Shown one piece after another: positions 18,011-28,767 of a stretch of DNA of 64,000 bases. The stretch comes from CAZWAP01 sp964632005. GTDB taxonomy: Bacteria > Planctomycetota > Phycisphaerae > Sedimentisphaerales > Anaerobacaceae. The first letter of the stretch is position 1; every line of letters starts with the position of its first letter. The notes under the pieces are model-generated. The model had not been told where the DNA came from. It saw only the letters and a program-made list of their open reading frames with translations, and searched no databases. Where the stretch lies: assembly GCA_964632005.1 (NCBI GenBank), contig CAZWAP010000009.1, positions 1 through 64,000 on the forward strand. The letters are read 5' to 3'. A program made the position numbers and the translations under genes.

Positions 18011-18269
18011 AGCCTTTGCCTCGCTGTGCGAACATTCGATTCTCACGGCTTGATTTTCGCCGAATCACTCGAAAGGTCAAACCTAATCTGGCCCACAGCT
18101 CCTGGAGTCTGCTTATGAGCCATACTCCAAACGACAACCCCGAGCGGGAAAAGTTCCCTGTATCGCGTAGAATAGGAAGCCTTCCTCCTGGTTTCGCATT
18201 TCAAGTTGGGTAGAATATATAGACCAAATGGGGGTGAAGCTTAGCCACCGTCCTGCCGTCCGCGGTTTT

Positions 18270-19484
18270 TTAGTTTTCTTCGGCCCGGCCGAGCAAGCCG
18301 CTATTGACAAGATAATCGGCAAAGAGCCTGGCCTTGAGGCGCGAGCCGTGGGCATTGACGTGCACACCGTCGGTGTAGAGATGTTTATCCGTCGGAAATT
18401 CAGCGGCGAAGTCAAAAAGATAAGCCCCGGTCCGCCGGGCCACCGACTTGAGCGACTCGTTCATCTCGGAGTAGGCACTGCGAAACTCCGGCGAAGAGCT
18501 GGTGGGCTTGTCCGGAAAGTAGGGCGAATACGCGAATGTCGCCAGCACGGTCTTTACGCCGTGGTACTTCGCCATCACGACCAGGTTCCCCAGGTTACGC
18601 TCGAAATACTTCGGCGTGTTCGCAGCCAACATTTCTTCGGCGCTGACGTCTTTGAAGATTCCCTGCGGATAAGTACCTCTGGCTCGCTGATTGTAGAAAT
18701 CGAAGAAGCGGAAGGTCGGGGCGGGCTTGGCCAGGTACCTGTCGATGGATGAGTGCGGCTTTACCATCCCGGTCCTGATCATCACGTACCTCAGCAAGCT
18801 GCTGTATTCAAGGATGCTCGGCATAAACATAAGCACCGGCGCAGCGGCGCCGGAATTGTCGCTGGTGTATGCCTCGTGCGGCCAGACAAACCTGCCGAGT
18901 ATGTCGTTGACTCCGTGGTACACGATGATTATATCCGGATCCAGCTCGAGCACGCGGAGCTCGAAGTTGACCAGCGACTCCAGGCTCGTCCACGCACCGG
19001 CGCCGCTATTGACGACATCCACGTTCTTGTAGCCCCGCCTCTTCAGCTCCTGCTCCAACAGATATGGGTACGACAGGCGGTAGTCGTCGAGCTCGGTCGT
19101 GTAGGTGGTCGAGCCGCCAAGGCAGACGATCCTGGTCCGGCCGGCAGGCTTGGGCATATCTATCTCATCGCCCCGGTAGCCAAGCGAATTGTGTTTGTTG
19201 GGGCCCTTGACGTAGTTGGGCGTGGGATAGTAACCAAGATAACGGTGGGGGGTCCACTTGCGATAGGTGAACTTGTATCTTTTCTCCAGCTGCCGAAGCG
19301 ACGCATACTTGAGAAACGCCCTCTCCGGTGCAAGATAAGCCAACCAGATCCGCATTCCCGCTTCCAGAACGACGAACACTACCAGAACGGAGACAGCCGA
19401 TGTCAAGATGTTCTCAAGAAGCGTTCGCAGCCGACCGGCCCGGCCGACCGTCTTGTTCTCGGGTGTGACTTTCTCACTCATCAT
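18270..19484 (-). CDS. Membrane-anchored SGNH/GDSL hydrolase
   Basis: A 404-residue protein with an N-terminal transmembrane anchor (about 27-50) and an extracytoplasmic SGNH hydrolase domain. Block I is CLGGSTTYT with nucleophile Ser125, block III is YHGVNDI with Asn193, and block V is DGVHVNAHG with Asp372 and His375, so the catalytic set is complete. Such anchored SGNH proteins often de-esterify or O-acylate exopolysaccharide and are common in planctomycetes. The start at 19484 follows GTGGAG; the frame extends further upstream without a better start. It follows the hybrid kinase gene on the same strand after 190 bp, probably as a separate unit. Confidence 0.8.
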   Translation of the reverse strand: MMSEKVTPENKTVGRAGRLRTLLENILTSAVSVLVVFVVLEAGMRIWLAYLAPERAFLKYASLRQLEKRYKFTYRKWTPHRYLGYYPTPNYVKGPNKHNSLGYRGDEIDMPKPAGRTRIVCLGGSTTYTTELDDYRLSYPYLLEQELKRRGYKNVDVVNSGAGAWTSLESLVNFELRVLELDPDIIIVYHGVNDILGRFVWPHEAYTSDNSGAAAPVLMFMPSILEYSSLLRYVMIRTGMVKPHSSIDRYLAKPAPTFRFFDFYNQRARGTYPQGIFKDVSAEEMLAANTPKYFERNLGNLVVMAKYHGVKTVLATFAYSPYFPDKPTSSSPEFRSAYSEMNESLKSVARRTGAYLFDFAAEFPTDKHLYTDGVHVNAHGSRLKARLFADYLVNSGLLGRAEEN

Positions 19485-19674
19485 AAACTCCACTCTTGAG
19501 AATGCGAGAAACTGGGCCCTATACAGGTGCGACTTCTGCAAATACGTCGCGGTGCGAAAACGCCGCGCAGCAACAGACGCCGAAGGTCGCTCGTGCTTAA
19601 ACTGGAAGCGCAATTCTACCGCCAGCGCTGCGCTGGAGTAAAGCCGAAAAGCCTCCCGTTCGGCGCCGCCCGGT

Positions 19675-21684
<2,010 letters not shown>

Positions 21685-21718
21685 TTATCAGCCCAGTTCG
21701 CCGTTCCAAATCGGGTTT

Positions 21719-22345
21719 TTATGGCGACTTTTTCTTGATCACGCGTTTCGCCAGTCGTAGCAACTGGGCCCTGATTTTCAGCCTTGCTTGCTCGGCGGCG
21801 GCAATATTGATCTCGAAACGCAACTTGTCGTTCTCCGTGAGGAAGTTCAGCACGCCCCCGGCCTCCAGGAAACCGCGCGTATCGCCGACAGTCAGAACCG
21901 GATGGTCCCTGACTATCTTCAGTATCTTCCTGACATTTCTTTCCTCGGACGGACATACAAACAGCAAGTGACACTTCCTCAAAGCATCGTACTGCCGCCG
22001 CGTTTGGTTCGGGTCCGACTCCTCCAACTGCTTGAGGCCTTTGAATCGCCTGACGGCAACCTTCCTGTCTCTTATCTTCTTGTCCTTGATCGATTCGAAC
22101 GCATCCCTGAACGGGTCCTTGCCTATAATCCCGATCGTTATGGGCTCATTGCTGTCGGCCATCCGCTCGGCCGGCCAGTCCACGAACTTCAGAAAGTTGT
22201 ACAGGAACGCAGCCTTGACCTTATATTCCAGCTGAAGTTCGTCGCCACGGACGGGCGCAGCGGACGTGGCCCAAAAGTAGGCGGCCGCAATAATCACTAA
22301 AGTTCTGATTGCCTTACTCACCTTGGTGTACCGAAGCGATTCCAC
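21719..22345 (-). CDS. YfiR/DUF4154 family periplasmic protein
   Basis: A 208-residue exported protein with a signal peptide near the N-terminus (hydrophobic core about 12-30). The body carries family marks: KAAFLYNFLKFVDWP, ITIGIIGKDPF, CHLLFVCPSE, VLTVGDTRGFLEAGGVLNF and INIAAAEQARLKI. Pseudomonas YfiR is a periplasmic repressor of the diguanylate cyclase YfiN; here it precedes a CHASE-type hybrid kinase instead. The GTG start lies 3 bp after the receptor stop, implying coupled translation; another GTG eight codons in is possible. Confidence 0.85.
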   Translation of the reverse strand: MESLRYTKVSKAIRTLVIIAAAYFWATSAAPVRGDELQLEYKVKAAFLYNFLKFVDWPAERMADSNEPITIGIIGKDPFRDAFESIKDKKIRDRKVAVRRFKGLKQLEESDPNQTRRQYDALRKCHLLFVCPSEERNVRKILKIVRDHPVLTVGDTRGFLEAGGVLNFLTENDKLRFEINIAAAEQARLKIRAQLLRLAKRVIKKKSP

Positions 22346-22348
22346 TGG

Positions 22349-24382
22349 CTACTTGAAGCGACGAACAACCTCAATTAAAAAGCTGCGTTCGACTTCCGTG
22401 GGAAAAGATGCGCCCCTGCTGTCCTTGAATTCGGGGTGGAGGCGATCGAGCAAGTTCCTGCCAATAAAGCTGATCTCCGTGTTATCATCGAGCTTCCATC
22501 CGAGACGAGCATCGAGCCGCAGATAATGTGGCACGTCATCGGCGGGAAGATTATCAACGTAATAAGCGGCGAGGTCGAATTGGAGGTCTTGGGTTATGTC
22601 GAGATATGATCTAAGACTGAATTGATTGTGCGGGCTTTCTCCCTCGATGCTCCCGTCCACTGTTGATGTGCTGGCGCTGTTGGTGTGCAATTGCATCTGA
22701 AGGAAAGAATAGGCTCCGGCGATTTTCCAGTTGGAGGCGGCCTGGTACGTGCCGGCTACTTCGATGCCATAGGTCTCCCCGTCCATCATATTGCGTGCGG
22801 TGTATGGGACAACGAAGTGAGTTCCGGTGGAGAATGCGCTGCCGAAGCCTCCTTCGAAGGTTCTGAGGTCGGTGTACCGGTTGAAGAAACCCGCGAAGTC
22901 CAGGACGAGCTTTTCGGTCGGATGGACGCGATAACCAGCTTCGTACGCGATGACCTTCTCGGGCTCCATGTCGTCGCTGCCGTAGGCCTCGAGCGAATAG
23001 ACGGAGGGCCCTATCATCGTTGTGCCCCAACTGGTTGTGCTGTGCCTGTCGAAACGAGTTGGCGTTCTTACCGCGCGCGTTACAGAGGCCCACAGCGTCT
23101 GTTTGTTATCGGGAGTGAAAAGCAACCGCGCGCCGGGCTGGTATTCGAAGCCGGTATAATCATTGTGCTCGAGCTTGGTTCCGAGGATCAGCGCGAGCCT
23201 GTCGGCGATGAGGGTGATCCTGTCCTGAACAAAGGCACTGTAGACGTTCAGGTCATAATCTTCGGGGTCAAGAGAGAAATCAAAAGTGCCACGGGTATTG
23301 TCGGAGGTGAGGCGGTATCCCAGGCCCCAGATGAGCTTATGCCTTTCGCCGACGGCGAAGTGGTGCTGGAAATCGAAGTCGTAGGTGTCACGGGCTTCGT
23401 GATATGTTTTCTCTCGTCTGGCCGACCTGTCATAGTAGAACTGCAGGATGACCTCGGAGTCATCGGGGAGGATCCTGGTCCATCTGGCGAGGATATTGCC
23501 TCCGCCGATTCCGAAAGGCCCCTTGACGGTCTGGGAAAGCGGTGGAGTCAGGGAGTAGAGCGTGTTTATACTGCCGGCGTGCCCGTCAAAGAAGTCGCCC
23601 TGAAGGGTTAATTGGTCCCTGGCGGAGCCGTAGTGGTCGATCCTGAAGCCGCTCCGGAAGACGTCCCAGCCGTCGTTTCCGTTGCCACCCGTGACGAGGG
23701 GGCGGTCGTCACGGTTGAAGTACTTGGAAAAGACGCGATAGTATGTTCGCTCGCCTACCTTTGCTCCGTACCGTAAGCTCCCGAATCCCTGTTCTTCAGT
23801 ACCTGTTCCGCCGACGATGAGCAGCCCCTGGGTGTCCTTGGCGCTCTTGGTGACGATGTTGATTATGCCGTTGACGGCGTTCGCCCCCCAGAGAGTTCCT
23901 CCCGGCCCGCGAATGACCTCGATGCGCTCGACATCCTGGATGACGAGGTCGTGCATATCCCAATAGACTCCCCCGTAAAAAGGGGTGTATATGGTGCGGC
24001 CGTCTATCATAACGAGCAGCTTGTTGGCGTATTTCCCGTTGAAGCCCCGTGAGGAGATGGCCCATGTGTGGGCGTTGAGGCTTGCCACCTGCAGGCCCGG
24101 AACCATACGGAGGGCATCGGGAATAGAGGTTGCGCCGCTTCGTTTGATGTCTTCGGAAGTGATGACGTACACCGCTGCCGGTGCCTCGAACATCGGCTGG
24201 CTGGTTTTGGATTCGATTGTCACCTCGACCTGCATCAAGTCCTCGATGGACATATCGAACAGGTCCGCCCCTGTGTCCGCCTCGGCCCGTGCCAAGCAGG
24301 GCTGCCCCAGAAACACGACAAGGCTCACTACCACCAGCGCGTGTGAGATTTTCCGTAGCGGAGATGATTGTCTAATAGCCAT
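22349..24382 (-). CDS. TonB-dependent outer-membrane receptor
   Basis: A 677-residue outer-membrane receptor with signal peptide (ending near ARAEA), a SIEDLMQVEV stretch in the place of the TonB box, a plug domain (about 55-165: AAVYVITSEDI, GANAVNGIINIVT) and a 22-strand-type beta barrel to the C-terminus (VVRRFK). It should import a ligand with TonB-ExbBD energy; those genes are not here. The ATG at 24382 is chosen because the signal peptide begins there and GGGG lies upstream. It heads an operon with a YfiR-like protein and a hybrid kinase. Ligand unknown; the plug resembles receptors of cobalamin or siderophore type only in a general way. Confidence 0.88.
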   Translation of the reverse strand: MAIRQSSPLRKISHALVVVSLVVFLGQPCLARAEADTGADLFDMSIEDLMQVEVTIESKTSQPMFEAPAAVYVITSEDIKRSGATSIPDALRMVPGLQVASLNAHTWAISSRGFNGKYANKLLVMIDGRTIYTPFYGGVYWDMHDLVIQDVERIEVIRGPGGTLWGANAVNGIINIVTKSAKDTQGLLIVGGTGTEEQGFGSLRYGAKVGERTYYRVFSKYFNRDDRPLVTGGNGNDGWDVFRSGFRIDHYGSARDQLTLQGDFFDGHAGSINTLYSLTPPLSQTVKGPFGIGGGNILARWTRILPDDSEVILQFYYDRSARREKTYHEARDTYDFDFQHHFAVGERHKLIWGLGYRLTSDNTRGTFDFSLDPEDYDLNVYSAFVQDRITLIADRLALILGTKLEHNDYTGFEYQPGARLLFTPDNKQTLWASVTRAVRTPTRFDRHSTTSWGTTMIGPSVYSLEAYGSDDMEPEKVIAYEAGYRVHPTEKLVLDFAGFFNRYTDLRTFEGGFGSAFSTGTHFVVPYTARNMMDGETYGIEVAGTYQAASNWKIAGAYSFLQMQLHTNSASTSTVDGSIEGESPHNQFSLRSYLDITQDLQFDLAAYYVDNLPADDVPHYLRLDARLGWKLDDNTEISFIGRNLLDRLHPEFKDSRGASFPTEVERSFLIEVVRRFK

Positions 24383-24975
24383 TGCTGATCCCCAAACGAA
24401 AACCCAGAGGTACCTCGTTTGGCCTGCTTCTTCCTTCCTTTTCGTCGGCACACTGGCCCCGTACGGCTGGACTCCTGGCCTTCAAAAACAACCACTACGT
24501 ATCCTATCGGCCCTCCGGCTGCGCCTGTTTATCGGCATCCTGCTGTCTCGGGCTCGCATTTTCCCTGACGGGGCCATCGTGAGCCTTTTTCGGACACTCT
24601 TTTTGACCCAGGTCTCCAGCTATTCCGATAAGATCGTCGCCCGGGCAAACAAAATCGCAGCGGAAAACCCTCTTCGACAGGCAAGGACCCCGCAACCACG
24701 CACCGCCAGCAGGCTGGCCTCCGACGAAGAAACTGAATCTTCGCGAATCCTCCAGGAGCGGCTCTGGTATGGTCCCAGAATCTTCTGCCCTCTCATCGGG
24801 CTGGCAAGGCCGACGAGTTCCGCCGAGACGACCCGGGACGGCCCCAGTGCGGTGTTTTTCCTTTGTCCCTCAATGCACACTGTGGTTAAATGCACCCCGT
24901 ACCTCGGCTGCGGTCCCGGCTCGCCGGCGTGCCGGTCTGTCAGTGGTTTTCTTGGAATCTTGTGCGAATTCAACT
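24383..24975. other. Divergent intergenic region, receptor operon / dprA
   Basis: No gene supported over 593 bp. Close to the receptor start, a short inverted repeat (AAACGA...TCGTTT on the minus strand, about 24393-24419) lies just upstream of the ribosome binding site and could shape the leader. On the minus strand, GGCCAGGAGTCCAGCC (about 24465-24480) resembles a cobalamin B12 box, but the other conserved riboswitch elements are not evident. A weak dprA promoter lies at 24863-24891. Confidence 0.4.
24863..24891 (+). promoter_or_regulatory. Possible dprA promoter
   Basis: TTGTCC (24863-24868), 17 bp, TTAAAT (24886-24891). Each box matches four of six consensus bases with ideal spacing; the leader would be about 78 nt. 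Confidence 0.35.
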
Positions 24976-26130
24976 ATGACAGCAGCACAACCCAACTCGG
25001 CCGACGTTCAAAAGTGGCTCCGGCTGGTCAGGGCCGAGGGCGTCGGACCCGTCACCTTCAGGAAAATGGTGGAGCGCTTCGGTTCGCTTGACCGTGCCAT
25101 AGGTGCCAGCGCAAGCGAGCTGGCCAGGGTCAACGGGATCGGCCCGGCCACCGCCGAGAAGATCGCGGCGACGCGCGACAACTTCGACGTCGGTGCGGAG
25201 CTGGCGTTGGCCGAAGAACTCGGCGTCTGGCTGGTTACCCTCGAGGATAACCGCTACCCGGCCGTTCTCAAGCAAATCTATGACCCGCCGCCGGTACTCT
25301 ATGTCAAGGGCACCCTGAGCAGGAGCGACAGCCTGGCGGTCTCCATAGTCGGCTCCCGCCGGTGTAGCCTCTACGGCCAGGAACAATCGGCACGCCTGGC
25401 GCACTTTCTCGCCTCGGCCGGTTTTACCATTTGTTCCGGCATGGCCAGAGGCATCGACACCTACGCCCACCAGGGGGCACTGGCGGCCGGCGGCAGAACC
25501 ATCGCGGTCCAGGGCTGCGGACTTGCAAAGATATTCCCGCCCGAAAACAGACAGCTATTCGAAAAGATAGCCGAGTCCGGAGCCTGTATCAGCGAGCTGC
25601 CACTGCACACCGAGCCGCTCTCGGAGAATTTTCCCCCCAGAAACAGGATAATAGCGGGCCTGGCCCTCGGCACGATTGTGGTCGAGGCGGGCCTGAGATC
25701 GGGGGCCTTGATAACGGCCAGAGCGGCCCTCGACTACAACCGTGAGGTGATGGCCGTGCCCGGCAAAGTCGATTCTCCCCTGAGCAAGGGGGCCCACCAA
25801 CTGCTCAAGCAGGGGGCACGACTGGTCGAGTCGATCGAGGATGTGCTGGAGGCACTTGGCTATATCGGCCAGCAGCTCCAGCCCCACGCCAGCCGCGCGG
25901 CCGAGCAGGCCGCTGCGCGGGCGCAAAAGCCGTCGTCACAACCGCGAGCTTTGAACTTGAGTTCTGACCAAGAAAGCATTTATGAGCAGCTCGGCAAGGA
26001 ACCGCTGCACATCGAGCAGTTGATTGCCGGCACCGGTCTGCCAGCGGGCAAGGTCAATGCAGGCCTGATCGCACTCCAGCTGATGGGCCTGGTCAGACAG
26101 TTGCCGGGCAGTTTGTTCGCAAGAAAGTAA
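24976..26130 (+). CDS. dprA: DNA-processing protein DprA
   Basis: A 384-residue DprA/Smf. It binds incoming single-stranded DNA and loads RecA during natural transformation. Order: N-terminal helix-hairpin-helix-like region (about 10-65, AEGVGPVTF and VNGIGPATAEKI), Rossmann-fold DprA core (about 95-300, VSIVGSRRCS, SGMARGIDTYAH, GLRSGALITA, AVPGKVDSPLSKG), and a C-terminal winged helix (about 325-384). The ATG at 24976 is chosen because family similarity starts just after; the frame is open further upstream. It is a lone competence gene here. Confidence 0.93.
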   Translation: MTAAQPNSADVQKWLRLVRAEGVGPVTFRKMVERFGSLDRAIGASASELARVNGIGPATAEKIAATRDNFDVGAELALAEELGVWLVTLEDNRYPAVLKQIYDPPPVLYVKGTLSRSDSLAVSIVGSRRCSLYGQEQSARLAHFLASAGFTICSGMARGIDTYAHQGALAAGGRTIAVQGCGLAKIFPPENRQLFEKIAESGACISELPLHTEPLSENFPPRNRIIAGLALGTIVVEAGLRSGALITARAALDYNREVMAVPGKVDSPLSKGAHQLLKQGARLVESIEDVLEALGYIGQQLQPHASRAAEQAAARAQKPSSQPRALNLSSDQESIYEQLGKEPLHIEQLIAGTGLPAGKVNAGLIALQLMGLVRQLPGSLFARK

Positions 26131-26342
26131 TGAGTCTGCGCAAAAAAAGGGGCTTTACGCGAATTGCCCGGCAAGCTCGTGCTTTGGAACGGGATATCGG
26201 CGATGACAATTCAGCGGTTACCCATCGTGGTCCGGGGTGAGGCATCTATCGGCAGATGATAAAGCGGAACTGTTGGAGGGGGTGAATTTTACGGCTCTTG
26301 GGATTGGGGCCTGTAAGTGCATTTTTGAGCGTGTCTTGCGAT

Positions 26343-26414
26343 TGGGCCCGGTAGGATTCGAACCTACGACCAATGGATTATGAGTCCACTGCTCTGCCGC
26401 TGAGCTACGAGCCC
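26343..26414 (-). tRNA. tRNA with CAU anticodon, probably Ile2
   Basis: A 72-nt cloverleaf: acceptor GGGCTCG/CGGGCCC (one T-G wobble), D stem GCTC/GAGC, anticodon loop CTCATAA, T arm GTAGG-TTCGAAT-CCTAC, discriminator A, no encoded CCA. The CAU anticodon leaves two possibilities: elongator Met, or Ile2 that needs TilS lysidine modification. The TTGGTCG variable region resembles known bacterial tRNA-Ile2, and the initiator is at 32013-32086. Confidence 0.9.
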
Positions 26415-26424
26415 TGCGAGCGAT

Positions 26425-26453
26425 AATATATAGTATGCGGGCGGGCTGCTCAA
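26425..26453 (-). promoter_or_regulatory. Promoter of the CAU tRNA
   Basis: On the minus strand, TTGAGC (26453-26448), 17 bp, TATATT (26430-26425), about 10 bp before the mature 5' end at 26414. Confidence 0.6.
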
Positions 26454-26536
26454 CAGTTTTTCCCGGCCAGATATAACGATTATGACCGTATAGCGTAATC
26501 GTACGAAGCTGCGCGGTTTTTGACTGATAGGAGGAA

Positions 26537-26579
26537 GGCCTCTTTGCCAATGTGAACCAAAACACTCGACAAGGAGGCC
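26537..26579. repeat. 10-bp inverted repeat past aclA
   Basis: GGCCTCTTTG (26537-26546) and CAAGGAGGCC (26570-26579) form a stem with one G-T wobble when read on the plus strand. The second arm contains an AAGGAGG Shine-Dalgarno-like sequence before an ATG at 26584. No T tract follows on the minus strand, so it is a poor intrinsic terminator for aclA. The rest of 26454-26694 shows nothing else. Confidence 0.4.
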
Positions 26580-26694
26580 CGAAATGACGCGCTATCCTAC
26601 CCACTTGGTGAGCAGCAAGCCAACGCTTAAGAGAAATGCCCTCATTGCAACAGGCCCAGGTGGAATCGAGGCAAAAAGTGGGTATTGCCTGGGG

Positions 26695-28767
26695 TTATCT
26701 TCCGAGGACCTTGATCTCGTCCACCGGTATTCTCATATCCATAGGGGTTCCATAGTCCTGGTGGTCGAGAAACTCCCCTGCCGCTCCGGCTACTCGCCCG
26801 ACGGCGAAGACCAGAAATGCGATATCGCAGACCCGCCGGAGCGTAACCTGCTTTTCCTTGAGCGGTTTCCAGCATAGCCCGAGGACGACGGATGCTATTG
26901 CTCCGTCGAGGTTTACGGCCCAGACGTTTCTTGCGATTCCGATTTCTTTAAGGCGGACGGCGAGCAGGTGATAGAATTGGAGGAATATATTGCAGAGTCC
27001 CTCCTGTTCGATGTACTCGGTAATGACTTGCTCTCTGGGGTCGTAATTGACGGGCTTATCCCTGAAGACCGGGTGTCCCAGGCCCGGTATTCGCTCGTAG
27101 TCGGTTCCCGCTTCCTTTGCGGCAGCCCGGAGCTTGCTGAAGCGCGTAGCCTCGGCCTCGACGATTGCCTTGACATCGATCCCGTGTTCCGGGCTCCAGG
27201 GGTCCTGGATATTGATGTTGCCGAAGATTCGGCAGAGGTATTCTACGGCCCGCCGGCCGTTGCCCCCGTGCACGTCTCCTATGCAGGCGAGAGTTGCTAT
27301 CATTACGGTATTCGGGGCGTTGCCTGCAGAGGTTGAAAGCTTTGCACCCTGTGCCGAGATTGTCCCAGGGCCGTTTGTTAGGGCTCCGATGAGGCACTTT
27401 TCGACCGCTTTTGCCTCGAAATGCCGGGGTCTTCGGCCGAGCCAGTAGAACAGGAGCGATTCGACGAAGGAGCCCTCCTGCATCTCCTTTTCCAGGGGCT
27501 GGCCGTAGATTTTCGTCTCTCGGCCGTCGTTAGAGGATGCATGACTCGCATTTCTCATATTTCTCTTGGGGGGACTGGCTCCGATTGTCTCTCTGGTTAG
27601 GAGTTTAATCTGTGTGGCATAGGGCCTTGGAATTGTGCCGCGATGGAGGATTAGCTTTTGGGGGAGGTGTTTTTCCAAGCCGTTGTGCTTGTAGTCGACG
27701 AACCAGGGATTGAGCCTCAGGGGCTTTGTGGGCTTGAAGTCGCGTTCGATGCCAAGTGCGCTACAGAGCAGAGCGGCGGCAGCGGGCAAATGGTGCAATG
27801 TTGTAATTCGGATCCCGCGTTTGAGCTTTTTGGTCAGAGCCGGGGTTTTCTTGTATCTCGTGTCAGGGTCGAAGGGTGGGAGCCCGAAATATTCGTCGAA
27901 AAGCTTCATTTTGTCGGCTGCGGATGTTCCGTGGCCTTCGACAACGGCCCCTGCGTGGCCGAGGGCCGATTCGCTTTGGCCGAGAACGTCGCCGGTGATG
28001 TAGGCTATTATGGGCTTGGGGTTTTCAATCTGGCGGAGCATTTCGACGGCTTCCTTCTCGTACAGTCCGCCGGGCTCGATGTAGGCTACTATGAGCTTTG
28101 TTCGCTCATCGTTGTGGGCGAGCTGGAGGATGTTCTTTATCGGGAAGAGTATCAGTACATCTTTTCCTGTAGAGATCCCGTAGGATGTTCCCATTCCAGC
28201 GCTAAGGAGATAGGAGGCCATCGTGTTCACCATGTTTCCGCTGTTGGAGATTATCGCCGTCGAACCCGGGCGGAAGCTCTCCGAGGGATCGTTGCCCCCG
28301 ATTGCTCCTACGCGGACCTTGTCGTGGGAGTTGATTATTCCGAGCGAATTGCAGCCGAGGACATCGATATTGGCCTGCGAACACATCTGGGCGATCTTCG
28401 CAGTTACCTCTATCGAGACGTGCTCTGTGATGATGAAGAGCGTTTCGACGGTTTCTCGGAGATGCTCGACGATCTCCTTTACCTCCGCGTAAACCGCGGC
28501 GGGCGGCGAATAGACTATTACCTTGTTGGGCTGCCTTTTCCTTGGAAGGTTTTCCGAGAGCTCCTGGACGGTCGAGAAGACCGGGATAGGGTCCATGCCG
28601 ATGATGTCGAGTGTTCGGCCTCCCTTTCCGAGCGCCCATCCTCCGACGATGTTTCCGCAGTACCGCTGCGAGATTTCCGTGACCTTGCTCGCTTCCCTGC
28701 CGGTTATGTTCGATACTGCTACGCGGTCGCCTGCCTTGAGAAGATCACTGGGTGTTGTAGCTCTCAT
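26695..28767 (-). CDS. aclA: ATP-citrate lyase large subunit (SCS-alpha + citrate synthase)
   Basis: A 690-residue protein fusing a succinyl-CoA-synthetase-alpha-like half with a citrate-synthase-like half, the arrangement of the larger subunit of two-subunit ATP-citrate lyase. With its partner it should cleave citrate with ATP and CoA to acetyl-CoA and oxaloacetate. The phospho-histidine loop is GHAGAVVEGHG (about residue 270), preceded by the CoA/nucleotide-fold segment ISNSGNMV. The C-terminal part shows IGDVHGGNGRR and GLGHPVFRDKP, the citryl-CoA lyase histidines. The ATG at 28767 overlaps the stop of the upstream subunit as ATGA and has GGGAG before it. Alternative: a fused citryl-CoA synthetase/lyase of a related pathway. 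Confidence 0.82.
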   Translation of the reverse strand: MRATTPSDLLKAGDRVAVSNITGREASKVTEISQRYCGNIVGGWALGKGGRTLDIIGMDPIPVFSTVQELSENLPRKRQPNKVIVYSPPAAVYAEVKEIVEHLRETVETLFIITEHVSIEVTAKIAQMCSQANIDVLGCNSLGIINSHDKVRVGAIGGNDPSESFRPGSTAIISNSGNMVNTMASYLLSAGMGTSYGISTGKDVLILFPIKNILQLAHNDERTKLIVAYIEPGGLYEKEAVEMLRQIENPKPIIAYITGDVLGQSESALGHAGAVVEGHGTSAADKMKLFDEYFGLPPFDPDTRYKKTPALTKKLKRGIRITTLHHLPAAAALLCSALGIERDFKPTKPLRLNPWFVDYKHNGLEKHLPQKLILHRGTIPRPYATQIKLLTRETIGASPPKRNMRNASHASSNDGRETKIYGQPLEKEMQEGSFVESLLFYWLGRRPRHFEAKAVEKCLIGALTNGPGTISAQGAKLSTSAGNAPNTVMIATLACIGDVHGGNGRRAVEYLCRIFGNINIQDPWSPEHGIDVKAIVEAEATRFSKLRAAAKEAGTDYERIPGLGHPVFRDKPVNYDPREQVITEYIEQEGLCNIFLQFYHLLAVRLKEIGIARNVWAVNLDGAIASVVLGLCWKPLKEKQVTLRRVCDIAFLVFAVGRVAGAAGEFLDHQDYGTPMDMRIPVDEIKVLGR

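Noticed and set aside
24460..24480. B12-box-like GGCCAGGAGTCCAGCC before the TonB receptor
   Set aside because: The other conserved cobalamin-riboswitch elements could not be located on the minus strand around it, so no riboswitch is called. A covariance-model search (Rfam RF00174) would decide.
26584..26877. Plus-strand frame with a strong AAGGAGG start after aclA
   Set aside because: It runs 183 bp antisense into the 3' end of the well-supported aclA gene and resembles no protein family I know. Kept only as a finding about the hairpin.
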